This document shows, one piece after another, positions 49,635-61,459 of a stretch of 64,000 nucleotides of DNA; position 1 is the stretch's first letter, and each line of letters starts with the position of its first letter. Position numbers and translations under genes: made by a program. The notes under the pieces are model-generated. The model ran no database searches and was not told the DNA's origin. It was given only the letters and a program-made list of their open reading frames with translations. Source of the stretch: Naganishia liquefaciens (lineage: Eukaryota; Basidiomycota; Tremellomycetes; Filobasidiales; Filobasidiaceae); the NCBI GenBank assembly GCA_013423385.1, contig BLZA01000023.1:189782-253781 (forward strand), read 5' to 3'.

Positions 49635-52544
49635 ATGGAACGTCGTTCAACCCAAAAGTTCAGCTCATCATTTCGGATAGGTCGGCGTCCCGTCGAATCC
49701 ACACTGTTATACCCACAGATCGCTAGCATCTTGGGAGCATCTACTAACATGCCGCCGAATGCGAGCTTGATACATCAACCCTTGGATCGTGTATGTGATC
49801 ACCCGTTGGCAATACTGGACGACTCGAATTCATTCACAAGCAGTCGGACGTTACCCTCGAGTTTGACAAGAGCTCAGGAATCACCGCGCGCCCTAGATCG
49901 CTCTAAATTCTGCTCCTCAAGCTTTCCGTCTCCAGGCAATGGACGCCGAAAACCTCCTCCGAGAATCACTAACGTCGAACTCGAGGACAGCCTTTCGCAA
50001 CGTCATCTTGATGAAGACATCTCTCGGTATCCAAGCACGGTCACTGGCCATATTGGATGTGCGACGCGAGATGGCTGTTTTGCTGATGCATCAGGACCGT
50101 ACCAGATGGTCCCGTTGGATGAGTATGGAGTGATGGTTGGCGTGCCGAAACAGTTCAAGATGTTTGCGGAGAGGAGTCGGGATCCGACCGTTTCATCATT
50201 TGAGGCGTTTGTATTGGCGCCGTCGTCCTCGTCTTTCACAATATATGACAAGAACAACGGAAACAAGAACGATCAACCGAATGGTGATCTGCATGAATCG
50301 GCCCTGGAAGGTAAAGAGCGGGAGAAGCCAAACTCAAGCCCGTTGAAGAATCAGGTCAAAGTATCCATAGAGAGTCGGCGAACCATCACCTCGGCAAAGG
50401 CCTCCTCTGATACAATCCGGAGTGGAGCGACAACTATAGAATCGTCTCACTCGATCCCCAAAAGCAAACAATCATGGAAGCTCTTTTCCCGATTCGAGAG
50501 CCCGAATTCCGCCCGGACAAGGCGTTCCGAGGACTCAGATCGGACGAATCCTCCTTCTCCGTCCAAACTTTCCCCTAAATCAGCCGTGACACCGAGGACG
50601 CAGCGAAAGTTCCGTAAACTCTCTGTACAGCCAGTCTCTCCTTTACAGATTCCGCCTCTTTCACAGGAAATACAACCTAAAAAATCATCATCGAGGAGAA
50701 CCAAAGCGCTGCGAGATGGAGAGACTTCACAGACCAATCGACCCGACATGTCACCTCCCGCATCAGACAAGACCATCAGGAGTTTCTCAGCGCTGAATAG
50801 GGCTTCAATTGACACACCTGTCATGACCCAGCGCGGCTACGGATGGTCAATCCCGCTTCTGACGGTGCATGAAACGCCAACGAAGCGCAAAGGAGGAAGT
50901 GAGAACCTTTGTATGACAAACGGCCCGGATGCTGCAGCGCTATCGCTGGCCGATCAAGCCAACAACAATGGCCGAATTAGGCTTGTTTCAGGCAACCCAA
51001 GAACCGTGCCCAGAACTTCTATCAACGGGATACCAAGAGTTGAAACGAGGTATGTGGAAGATGGCGACCTCGTTTTGCGCCTGGAAGCGAACGAGCGAGA
51101 TCATCTCGCTGCCGGGGATCCCCACAAGGAAGGAGATGCCAGGCAGGGTTACTGGGACTATTCGATTGTGACGGGTGTTGGGGGGTCACCGTCGCGAGAA
51201 TACGCGATGGTGTTGCGAAATGCAAGCATATTGAAGTCTTTGGCTGACTTGCCGAGTCTTAAAGAAGGAAAGGGAAACAGCGATTCGATTCCGGCCTCAT
51301 CGAACGAAGAAGTCGGCGCGAGCCATGTTGGTCACCTCAAGGATGCGCCTCCAGCAGCAGCTCGTTCTTCTTCTGACAGGAGTCTGACATGCAGTTCCAA
51401 TTATCCTGATGATACAGACGACGTCTCAGAGCAGTCAATCAGCAAGCATGGAGGGAAACGACGTGGGAGACATGCAAGACGACGAGGGCGGCCTGTGTCG
51501 ATGGCTTCATTGGCTGCTCCTCTAGGAGAGAATTTGTGCTTGACGGAGCAGGATCAGGAAGCCGAAGAAGCGGTGGCTGAATGTTCAGGTGCGGGACTTG
51601 CCGTACCGTTGGAATCTGAGCCTCGATTACACACACCTTGCGAGAGTAGTTGTGGCCAGGTGCGTTCCGGTTTCCGCGCTTCCTCGGTGATCCTCTTGAC
51701 CGATAAACCTGGGTGGCAGTCGTTTCCCGAAGGGACAATAGACAGCGAAGCCGGCGCTCTATTCACTGATTTTCCTCCCCCGCCAACAACTCCATCCTCA
51801 GCGGCACAGATCGACAGACCCGCTTTATGCGCTCTTCAAACTCTTGCTCCTTCCTCAGAGAAGCATTCCAGCTTGCTGAGCGAGATTTTGGCGGTTACGC
51901 GAGAGTCATACCAGGCGAGAAAGCGGAGCCAAGAACAGGACTCGGACTCCGGTGCGCAGAGAGATGTTGTTGTTGTTTTTCCTCCTCTTGCCACCAGCTC
52001 CACGCATAGAGCGCAAAGGACCAGTATGATCACATCCAGAAAAGGCGATTCGCAATTGCAGGTCATTCACGAAAACGAATCCGATACTCCAAACTTGCCA
52101 CTAACGAGCGCATCTTTGCGTGAGCTTGATCGAAGATTGGCAGCGGAATCTTTGCAACGGAATGAATCCAGTATGATACGAGCACAGTCTGCTGGAAACC
52201 TCACTTCGCATTCTGATACAATGCCAGTCGCGCCGCGCGCGGTTGCTGTTCGTCGGGATGTGATCGCAAGACCACCGCCTGAAAGCCTGGACAATTTCAG
52301 CGTAGCGACATCCACAACCGTTCACCCTTTTTTGCACGCGCCACAGGCCAGACAGTCATCTCCACTTCAGAACACCTCGGCGCCCATAGTCATACAGCTG
52401 CAGCCCCGCTCCACCTTGCCTCTTCGCCCAGACAGACGTGGAAACTCTAGAGAACGCAATGATGAGTTTCCCGAAAGCTCTTTTCACAGTGACCGACAGC
52501 TATCATCCCCGATGTGCGTGTGCTTGGGACGACGTTTGTGGTGA
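49635..52544 (+). CDS. Large disordered protein, unrecognised
   Basis: An uninterrupted 969-codon frame starting MERRSTQKFSSSFRIGRRPV (a second ATG at 49750 gives MPPNASLIHQ). Most of it is Ser/Pro/Arg-rich and looks disordered. One more ordered patch, QMVPLDEYGVMVGVPKQFKM...DPTVSSFEAFVLAP, lies near residue 160. No catalytic motif is seen, though basic patches are common (SKHGGKRRGRHARRRGRPVS). The 3' end is doubtful. Two plausible introns (52438-52499 and 52554-52620) would replace the last ~35 codons by PIIPDVRVLGTTFVVTSSAY and extend the gene to 52778. It would then overlap the SDR coding exons on the other strand. Confidence 0.6.
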   Translation: MERRSTQKFSSSFRIGRRPVESTLLYPQIASILGASTNMPPNASLIHQPLDRVCDHPLAILDDSNSFTSSRTLPSSLTRAQESPRALDRSKFCSSSFPSPGNGRRKPPPRITNVELEDSLSQRHLDEDISRYPSTVTGHIGCATRDGCFADASGPYQMVPLDEYGVMVGVPKQFKMFAERSRDPTVSSFEAFVLAPSSSSFTIYDKNNGNKNDQPNGDLHESALEGKEREKPNSSPLKNQVKVSIESRRTITSAKASSDTIRSGATTIESSHSIPKSKQSWKLFSRFESPNSARTRRSEDSDRTNPPSPSKLSPKSAVTPRTQRKFRKLSVQPVSPLQIPPLSQEIQPKKSSSRRTKALRDGETSQTNRPDMSPPASDKTIRSFSALNRASIDTPVMTQRGYGWSIPLLTVHETPTKRKGGSENLCMTNGPDAAALSLADQANNNGRIRLVSGNPRTVPRTSINGIPRVETRYVEDGDLVLRLEANERDHLAAGDPHKEGDARQGYWDYSIVTGVGGSPSREYAMVLRNASILKSLADLPSLKEGKGNSDSIPASSNEEVGASHVGHLKDAPPAAARSSSDRSLTCSSNYPDDTDDVSEQSISKHGGKRRGRHARRRGRPVSMASLAAPLGENLCLTEQDQEAEEAVAECSGAGLAVPLESEPRLHTPCESSCGQVRSGFRASSVILLTDKPGWQSFPEGTIDSEAGALFTDFPPPPTTPSSAAQIDRPALCALQTLAPSSEKHSSLLSEILAVTRESYQARKRSQEQDSDSGAQRDVVVVFPPLATSSTHRAQRTSMITSRKGDSQLQVIHENESDTPNLPLTSASLRELDRRLAAESLQRNESSMIRAQSAGNLTSHSDTMPVAPRAVAVRRDVIARPPPESLDNFSVATSTTVHPFLHAPQARQSSPLQNTSAPIVIQLQPRSTLPLRPDRRGNSRERNDEFPESSFHSDRQLSSPMCVCLGRRLW

Positions 52545-52667
52545 CTTCATCGGGTAAGACATTGATTTGATAGGAGCGAAATTGGGCTAAGAGGCTATTT
52601 ACAACTTTCGGCGTTGCCAGCTTACAACGAAAACACGAACGATTATCACACGACTGCGGAGCGGGAT

Positions 52668-54089
52668 TTACCAGGCATGATGGCCACCAGAGACCAGAAC
52701 TATAAGAAATCAAGCGTCAGCCTTTGGAAGAGCCCCTTGAATCGAGAACGTACTATCGCTGCCGGTGCAGAAACTTGACGCACTCGAAGCCAGCCAAGTC
52801 CTATGCATCTCCATTATCAGCCTCACTCATGTCTCGATAAAATCCACTTACACTACGCCTCGAAGCTCGTGAACTTGGCCCATCCTTCCGAGTGGATTGG
52901 AATTTGCCCAAATTTTCCCTTGTTCCGGATGGAGGTCAAGCACGGCAGCAGTTTGCTGAAACAAGAAGCAGAGTCAGTGAGGAGGATAGCGAGTCGCGAA
53001 ATCAAGTGAAGTCGGTTGCACCTTGGTGTAGATATGGCCTGGGATCGTGTGAATCAGATCAGCCACACCAATCGCGTCCACTCGTGGTTTTTGCTTGCTC
53101 ACCCGGGGAGATTGTATTGACTCGTATGCCATCCTTGCCGAATTCGCAAGCCAGATTCCTAGCCATTTGAAGCACGGCTGATTTGGAGGTGTTATAGGCG
53201 ACCCAGGGATGCCTGAAAAGCCGTCCAGTCTTCAGCTAGGTAGCCCTGCGAGTTACTTTGAAAAGGCCTTACCCTCTGTTCACAATGGAACCGCTCATAC
53301 TAGCAATCAAGATGATGCTCCCCTTACTACCGGTCTTGACCATGCCATTCAGCGCCGCCTGCGCTGTCAAGAAGACACCCGTCGTATTCACATTCTGTAC
53401 CTTTCGGAAGTCATCCTCTGACAGATCGAGTGCCGAGGTCTCTGTTGGGCCGAGAATTCCTGCTGCAGCGACGCATGCATCGATTCGTCCATGCTGCTGT
53501 GCAATCTTGGAGATGACGGAAGACATTTGGGCTTGAGAAGTGACGTCTGCCTTGACATAGTTGAACGAGGTACCCAATTTCTCGGCATATGCCGCGCAAG
53601 CATTGAATTCCGGAGAGGGAGTGTCGGGAAGATCGATGCAGTAAAGGGTAGCACCTGCTTCCGCCAGCGCCATTGCCATCTCCAATCCAAGACCACCATT
53701 CCCACCGGTGACCTGTGGATGACAAAGTCAGCGGTAGAAACAGGATAGATAACTTGTCTGAGCTGACTTACGACAGCAACGCCGTCTTTCAGCGCGAACT
53801 CCTGAAAGATTTGCACCTTTGGCTGGAACCTCGAATCCGACTGCGCCTTCATCGCCGCAGCGACGCCCAGTGTCGGCTGAATGACCTTTGTCCCCTGGCT
53901 TTGTGCATTGCTGAAAGCCGAGCTCGCACTCAATGAGCGGCTAGCAAGAACCAGGCTTCCGCGATAGTTGCAAGGGCGCCTCGCGAGTTTCAAAAGATGT
54001 GTCGAGAATTGCATGATGGAAGGCTGCGTCGAGAGATATGACTTGATGGTTGCCGACTTGATTCGATGCGAAATGCGTTCCATCATCAT
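52668..54089 (-). CDS. Short-chain dehydrogenase/reductase, probably mitochondrial
   Basis: NAD(P)-dependent SDR oxidoreductase. A basic, hydroxylated N-terminus (MQFSTHLLKLARRPCNYRGS from an internal ATG at 54014) suggests mitochondrial import. I give the longer start MMMERISHRIKS. The cofactor site is VAVVTGGNGGLGLEMAMALA. NAAG-like CVAAAGILGP, the catalytic Ser region SIILIASMSGSIVNRG, YxxxK in HPWVAYNTSKSAVLQMARNL and GIRVNTISPG follow. The end reads GRMGQVHELRGVVTWLASSA and, after an intron at 52700-52753, DILVSGGHHAW. Architecture resembles sorbose/mannitol-type reductases, but the substrate cannot be told. Confidence 0.88.
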
Positions 54090-54386
54090 CTCATGATGAG
54101 CCGCTGGCAACGCATCAAGGGCAACCCTTCGGCGTTCGGGCTTGCCCGTGACTTAACGGCGTTATGCCCTCCCAAGCTCAAGTGCCACGGAAGCTGCCTT
54201 GGATGACGTCAGCACGTATCCCGTTCGTAGCGGTCGAGAACTAGAACGCCTCTGTGGTGGTTTGTCGTATTTATTGATCTCGAGACAACATGCGATGTGA
54301 TACAACAAGGTTTCTGTCGACCGATTCTTTCAACTTTACATGAGCCAAAATACAACGTGTTCATGCAACAATCATGCAAATTAATG

Positions 54387-57300
54387 TTATTTCGCGAAGC
54401 CATTCTGTTGGTGACCATTCGCTGCGTCCAGTCCGGGAGTCGCATAGGCACCATGGTGTGACTCGTCATCCATGACCCCTGTCACCAGGTCATCGTCCCA
54501 CTCATCATCCCTTGTGTCGCCCGAAGTACTTCCGTTCGTCATATCGTCCGGCTCGTTACCCGCCACACCTCCTGTGCCGACGTCGAATATTGCACCAGCA
54601 TCGGCACGAGCGATAACCTGCTCTCCAAAGCTAGCAGGAGAGGCACCAGAGGTAGCTGAAACACTAGTAAGGTTGCTGTCTTTCCTTCGCATGCGGACAA
54701 TGTCCCTGGCATTCGCGAATGTACTGAACGAGGCGTGCCAAAGGGAAGGTTCCCTGCCTGCCCCGTTTGGCAACGCCGGAATCATCGGCATCGAAAATTG
54801 GAAATCCATTTGCGTTTCCACAGCCCGTGCGAGTGGGCGAAGCAGATCGATGCCCGGACCATGACCGGGAACAATTGCATCGACCGTCACTCGATATTTA
54901 TACTCTGTCGGCAATCCGTAGTCGTCATGGCGGATTGACGTGAACCGTATCCAATTCTCGCGGTAAATCGGTCGCGGCAAGATGTGCGGTGAGGTAGAAT
55001 ACGTCCGAATCTCGGCATTGGCGAATCTGCAGAGATTTGTAAGCAGAGCAATATTAGGCGGATGGCAGGCAGGACTTACGGTACGGTCTTGGCGCGCCTG
55101 TCCATGTACTTGAGAGCAAGAACGTCCTCACCGACGAAAAGAGGATACGGCTCTGTTGGCACTTTCCACGCCCGAAAGATAGAGCTGGCGAGCCTGAGAT
55201 CATCAGGCTTTGCGGGGGCTATTGAGCTCCGCCTCGTCGCATCATGCGAAGTGTAGATCGCCTCGGAGCGCAGAATCCGCTTGATTGGATCGAATACGTT
55301 GAGCGAACGCAGTACCCCATGACTTGTGTCGGTCTTCTTCCCATCAGTCTCATCGACGACAGGCGGTCCGAAGAAGAACGATCGCGCCGGCACACGGCAA
55401 GCTGGTGACTCGGTCCGTCCAACGGTGTCACCAGCAAGGGCTTTGCTAGGGCTCGATGGCGCGGACGCCTTGGCAGAGGGTATGAGGATCCCGCGAGGCC
55501 GTCGAATCCGCAAAACGGGATAGACCTTGACGCAGAGCGGAGACAAGCGCTCGGCATTCATCAGCCGTCCCGTTTTGATCTGTTGAGGGGAAACACGTCC
55601 CCCAGCCGGATGAATTGCAAAGACGTCTACATGGACATCAGGACTTTGACCGCGTTGAAGCGCTCGAGTTGCACTTACGAATCGTGCGGCGGGAGCCGAT
55701 TCCAATCCAACTGCCACAAGCCGACCACTCGATAGTCTCCACAACCGCTGGCATCATCCCGCGACGCAATTCGCAGCGAACCCAGACCTCTCCATCAGGT
55801 TCTCCGTCAGCGGTTAACGGCTTGGCTCTCGTGCCAGCCGGCCGAATTTCGACAATGAATGAACTTCGCCCATCAGACGTCCCCAGAGCGAGTGAAGTAC
55901 CGTCAGGGGAGAACGACAGGACATCAATTGTTGGACTGCCGACAGTATGCGGAACCGAAATGACTTCGGTTGCAGGGAGTGCAAAGTGCGCCAGCTGTTT
56001 CGCCTTTTCGAGCTTCCGATCACTGTTCTTGTAAGCTTGCTGTTGCGCCAAGATCGATCCTGCAGCTTTCAAATCGAGCACTTTGACCCAAGCGCCTCCC
56101 GTAAACCGCGACTGGTGTTGCGGCTCTCTCGCGGGGGTGCCCTCTGCCGGCTTCTCTCGTCCTCGTATGTCATTTGTCGGCAGATGGTACCTCTGAGCGA
56201 GACTGCTTAAGACCGGAGCGCTCTTTGATAGCGTCTCAGACTGGCTGGCACCCTGAATAGCTGCTGCTCCAAGACCTTTGAGGCCCGTCCACATGCCCTT
56301 AGCGACCTCGGAGCTCAAACCCGCCGCAGTGTTCAGGACGATCGACTGCATCGTGGGTGAACTTGCAGTCTGCAAGGTTTCAGGCCGGAAAGGTGAGCCT
56401 GGAGCAGGTTTCTTCCGGGGATTGCCATTTGCGCGAGAGTGGAAGGCCTGGTTGGACGCCACAGTCACGATCGTCCCAAGTTTCTGTTCCTGAGATCCGC
56501 GCTGAATGGGCTGAGCTGGGCGTTTATCCGTTGAGGTATAGGCGAAGAATCGACCATTAAGCGAGATGACGGGAAGACCCGTACGCGTGTTCGCGGCGAT
56601 ATTAGATGTAATGGGTCTCCGGATTGGCCGAAGCGTCTCGGGCGACAGGAAATGTATACTAGGCGTCTCCCCAGCGAGAGCCTGCAAGGAATTAGCTCGG
56701 TAGGAAGGCGGGAGCTTTTGACGTACCACCACGATCGCAACAGGCGAAGATACCACTTGTCCGCCCGTTCCATAGCCGAGCAGCATCTTCCTCTCCACTC
56801 TCCGAGTTCGCGTGTCAAACACGCTCAAATACACCTGGAAGATGCCAGGATCTGCGCCTTGACCGTACGCGTGTAACTTGGCAGAACGTTTCAGCTTCGT
56901 TCTACGAATGATTAGCACGTGTCTTCAGCCAATTCGCTTCACTCACAAGAATAGCCATCGCAGAGATCCCTCAACAGGCCGCAACATGGCACAATCCACC
57001 AATACTTCTTCATCGCCCTCTGCAGGCGGCGGGTTCTTATCCACGACACCGTCCATCACCTCGACGTTCTCACATGCCAACGCATTTGCCTCAGCCTCGG
57101 CCTTGCCAGGACGATGCCTCGGTATATGTAGAGTTTCAAACGGTGCTGTTTGAAGAATGGCGCTGTTCCCCATATCAATTGTTTCCGGATGAAGCATGTG
57201 CATGGGCGAAGGCTGAACGGCGAGTGAGGAGCAGTTTGTAATCTGCACGGCCGTCTGCGGTGTTGGGTTGATGCTAATAAGCAACCGTCTTAAAGACAGA

Positions 57301-58295
57301 CTATCAGCCTGAGAACCAGATCTTGAGACGGGAACATACCGATCCCTGTACCGCTCCCATCGGCAGCTCCGCCATTTCAACCAACCTAATCCTAATGCAG
57401 CCTCATCTGGCCCGACACCGCGCCACGACGTCTCTGCCATGCCCTCAGCATCCTCGACGTCGACGAGCACCTCGGCATCGCTGCTATCCTCCTCTACATT
57501 CTGCGAACCACTGCTTTCCCCAGATGAATCCGGCATCGATTCGCGACGACGATGCCGCGTTCGCCGTTGTGTTGGCTCCTTCCTCTCATTGGCGCGGCCT
57601 GTCACTTTCTCCTTCATCCGTCGCGCGTATTCATCCCTGACGGTCCCTACCAATGCCACCCCGGCATCTCGCGTTACGCGTCCAGCAGCACGTACATCGC
57701 CAATGGTTGGCATTGTCGGAATCATTGAGGGAATTTGCGAGAGCAGAGGGTATTCCGAGAGAATGGTGGCACGTGGTCGTTGGCATTGCATGGGCGTTGC
57801 CCGACGAGGGGTTGAGGTCGGCGACTGGTTTGGAATGTTGGGCAGAGGAGGGGTCGCAGGTCGGCTTGGGGCGCGATTCGAGTGGATGGAGAGCTTTGTC
57901 GGACTAACGGGCGGAGGCGGGATCCACGGGTTGACGATGATGGATTCCTTCTGGATCTCCCCGTCGGATTCTCCGGCTTCCATCACTTGATGAACGTATT
58001 CTCTTCCTGGTTCTCTGTCAACACACATTGACGGTTTCCCTTGAAGCATCGGATCCATGACCGTCATATCGGCTTCATTCTTCTTCGTCGCCATCGACAC
58101 CTCCACGCTCGAACCCTTCCGTTTCTTCTTCTTGGCCTTCTTCTTTCCCTCCGAACCGGCACTCTCACCGCTTGTTCCCGGCGTTATCGCCCTCGTTACT
58201 GGCTCTTCTACGTCAAGAAAACGGGGCAACGAAGTGTAATGATCCGTCGGAAGTGGCTGGGAGAGGGAAAGCGAGAGAAGATCTTCGGGAGACAT
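54387..58295 (-). CDS. BCAS3-like WD40 protein with long N-terminal extension
   Basis: Relative of BCAS3, a beta-propeller protein that in animals works with PHAF1 at autophagosome formation sites. Propeller blocks include LFLTKLKRSAKLHAYGQGAD, KMLLGYGTGGQVVSSPVAIV, PSIHFLSPETLRPIRRPI, LPVISLNGRFFAYTSTDKRP, VDLKAAGSILAQ-like KVLDLKAAGSILAQQQAY, IDVLSFSPDGTSLALGTSDG, WSACGSWIGIGSRRTI and VFAIHPAGGRVSPQQ. Downstream, EIRTYSTSPHILPRPIYREN marks the BCAS3-specific region, and the tail ends QQNGFAK. The ~370-residue N-terminal part (MSPEDLLSLSLSQPLPTDHY; lysine-rich KKKAKKKKRKGS; RRTRHRRRESMPDSS) is disordered and not part of the propeller. Several short introns are needed. The start is my best choice. 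Confidence 0.68.
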
Positions 58296-59559
58296 CGTGA
58301 GAGGTTGCGACGTCGCGATCGGCGAGGATCCCTTTATGATGGCCGTCTTCCAAAATGGTGCAAAGGTGTCAATGATCTTCTCCTCTTCCGTGCGTCGGCA
58401 CCAATACAGGATCAAAGTTTCTGCTGGTCGAATGAATATCGCGGCAGTAGCCAAATAGGTTGTCCGAATCAGGTAATTGTCGGCATGATGAGCGCGCGGT
58501 CAGATCCTCGGGCTGGATTTGACGTGCTTGAGCGTGTGCGATATCGCTTAGGACGACATGTCGATCAGAATACCGATATCAGGAAGGGACTGATGCAGTA
58601 CGGGTACGCTGGGTGACTGTGGAATCACCTCATCACCTTCACCATCACCTGTCTGCCCGCCACTATCGCATCGCTCGGCCTTATCCGCTCCCGGAACGCG
58701 CAGCCATCAGTCAACATCCGCCGCGAGGGCAGCGCGTCATCGCTCGGCGGCCGAAAAGTCGGTCGTAACGGCGATGTGACGAATCGGGTCAAGCAGCGCG
58801 TAAGGATTTTACCTGATGCCCAAGGTCGCCCAAGAGGTTTCTTCGCCGTTCGGGGTGCAAAACCTCATACACGTTCGTAACTCGATGATATGGACGAGAC
58901 AAGAATATATTCCAGTGATCTACAGGAGGCTTTTGCCGCGAACGCTGCAGAGCCAACTGATTCGTCTCAATCGCATCGAGTAGTGTGGATGCGACCAGTT
59001 CGTTGTTAAATATCGCAAATAGCAAAGTTGAACTACCTCTGATATGACTAGTGCCCTAGCATTACCACCGATTCTTGCCAAAGCGCTAGCCTACCAGCCT
59101 TGCTAAGCAAAGCCCGCATTGTCGAACGGATCAACCATCCCTTCCTGCCACCAGATTTTTGAATCGGGTGGACTTGCAAGAGCTTTGCTCATCACCCTGC
59201 TGACGACCTTGTCGGAAACTTCTCTTTAGATACTCATACTATGTCAGGTATTATCCGGTTCGACTACTAGCATTCTCAACTTGTCCTCTGATCACTTTTT
59301 ATTGTAACCACGTAGTCTGACGACGCGGACTCGTACTAGTAGCGCGACTGTCTTTATCTGGTCATCATCTACTTCGTACTGGTCAACCCGGGACTCGATA
59401 ATTCCTCAGTGGCGATCGATTCGGCGGATTTTCAGGCCGTTTGGAGAACTCGCCGGTGAAGAACCTATGCAGCGTGTCTACGATAAATTTTTCGTATCTT
59501 TACAACCCTTTCAATGCACGCTTACAATCACGCCCTTTGAACGAACACATTGGCGTGTT
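58296..59559. other. BCAS3-like / ARP2 intergenic region
   Basis: 1.26 kb with the BCAS3-like promoter and ARP2 3' UTR. A minus-strand frame at 58789-59025 (LFAIFNNELVASTLLDAIET...) lacks an ATG and has no known relative. I see no repeat or RNA gene. Confidence 0.35.
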
Positions 59560-61110
59560 CTAATCACCCCTGCCCAGCTTTTCCAACGCACGCACAAGCC
59601 CTTGCTCCTCGTACTCTGCTTTGGTCACCCAGAATTCTTCCCGGTTCTTCATGATATCGGCCAAGACGGCGCCACCGAGGAAGACCATGTGTTTTCGACG
59701 TGGGGGATCTTCAATTCGGATTTTGAAGTTCTATCAAGAGGAAGAATTAGTTGGAATCAGACAGAATCTCGTGGATAATTACCTGTAGTCGACTGGCATC
59801 TCCACCGAGAACCCGAGTGAGGTAAAGCTGCTTCATTTCCTTTTCTAATCTCGATGGCAGACCGGGGTACATGCTGGAGCCACCGGACAAGACGATATGC
59901 TTGTAGAGCTCCGCACGGGTATCCACTGCTGCTGCTTGGATAGTTTGGAAGAGGAGTTCTGCGAAAGTAATCGTCAGTTGAGAGGCGCGCGATGAGCAAC
60001 GGGATACGTACCTGCCATGCCCGGTTGTTCGACGTCGACTAGGTGCGGCTGCATCATACATTCCGGTGCCTCGTAACGTTCCGACCCAACCTTGATTACC
60101 CGTCCGTCCGGCAACTGGGTGCAATCCGTATGAGCAGAGCATTAACAGAACTGGTCATGCGACCCACGGTATAGTTTTCCACCAGCACCGTCGTTTCCTC
60201 GGACAGCTTCTTGTCGAGGTCGAGGTCATAGCTGCAGCACCATGAGCTTTGCGCACCCGCCCTCGAAAGCGAGATACATACCTCATGTAGCACAGCTTCT
60301 CCTTGATCTTCCTGACCGTTTCGAAATCCGCCGTCCGCTCGAACGCGTATCCGCGCATCAAGAGCAACTTGATCAAGTACCGCGTGACGTCCCGTCCGGC
60401 CACATCGAGCCGTCTTGTGAGGTGGGGCAAGGCGAATCCTTCATAGACGGGCACGACATGGGTGACTCCGTCTCCCGAGTCGACGACGACTCCGGTTGCG
60501 AGACCTGCGGGCCGGATGAGCCTACGCCGGGCGAAAGCGATACGGAAACTGACCTTGAGCATACAGCGTCAAGACGGCCTGAATAGCCACATAAACTCCT
60601 CCGAAACCGTATTCTTCAAACATGACCTCGCACATCCTCTGTCTGTTACTCTTGGGATTCATTGGCGGCTCCGTCAACAAGACCTTCCTTCCCTGGGTAT
60701 CCGTCTGGAGTTTTTCGTTAAAAGTGTAGTCCCACAAGTGCTTCATATCTTCCCAGTTCTTGACGATACCATGTTCCATCGGCGAGGTGACTTGCAGGAA
60801 TTGTCGGAATTCACTAGCCTCGTCACCGATCATGAGGTCCTTGATCGGACTGGCGGCGGCGTTTTCCAGACGTTCTTCCGCACGCAGAATGGGCCGACCA
60901 ACGATGGAGGGGAACACTGCCGTTCAATGTCAGCAAGCATGCAGGATGGACCGCGGACCAGTCGATGGGACTGACCATGTTCGGGAAAGTTGGATCCGGC
61001 CCAACCGCACTTGACGAACTGTTCCTCTGATTCAGCAAGGAATTCTCCGCTGTTCCAGCCGTACGTACCCCAGTTCCGTTATCGACGACAAGAGGCACGC
61101 TGGGATCCAT
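59560..61110 (-). CDS. ARP2: Actin-related protein 2 (Arp2/3 complex)
   Basis: One of the two actin-like subunits of the Arp2/3 complex that nucleates branched actin at endocytic patches. The start [14 protein letters not shown] joins across an intron to [20 protein letters not shown]. Actin-fold blocks follow: [138 protein letters not shown] and [20 protein letters not shown]. The Arp2-type end is [20 protein letters not shown] and KLGRGD. About six short introns separate the exons. It lies head to head with VMA3. Confidence 0.95.
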
Positions 61111-61459
61111 GATGGGCGAGTAACGAGTGCAACCTAGATCCCCCGATATCGCCTGTCCAAGCTGAACACTGCCTATAGGCTGATGACGTTGCCTGGCCGC
61201 GCTGCGTTCGATCCGCGCGCGACGCAGGACGACGGCCGCCGAGATTGCTGAGCCGAGCTGAGCTGAGCTGAGCGGGAGGGCGGGCCCCTGCCGTCCGTCC
61301 AGCGTGGGAAGAGCTCACTGAATGACGCGTGTACGGCGGCGGAGGCCATGGCATCTGCATCGAAGGCGATCACCTCGACTTGGGATCCTTGGTTCACTCG
61401 AGAACTTACATCCGTCTGTCGTCCCTCATCACTTTGTCAGCTTTTCTATCACGCCAACA
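61111..61459. promoter_or_regulatory. Divergent promoter ARP2 / VMA3
   Basis: 349 bp between divergent starts. It contains a short pentanucleotide run (GAGCT repeated nearly four times at 61254-61273), within a GC-rich stretch. The VMA3 leader is pyrimidine-rich. No named site is evident. Confidence 0.45.

Noticed and set aside
58789-59025. 78-codon minus-strand frame between the BCAS3-like gene and ARP2
   Set aside because: No ATG start and no domain; probably chance.
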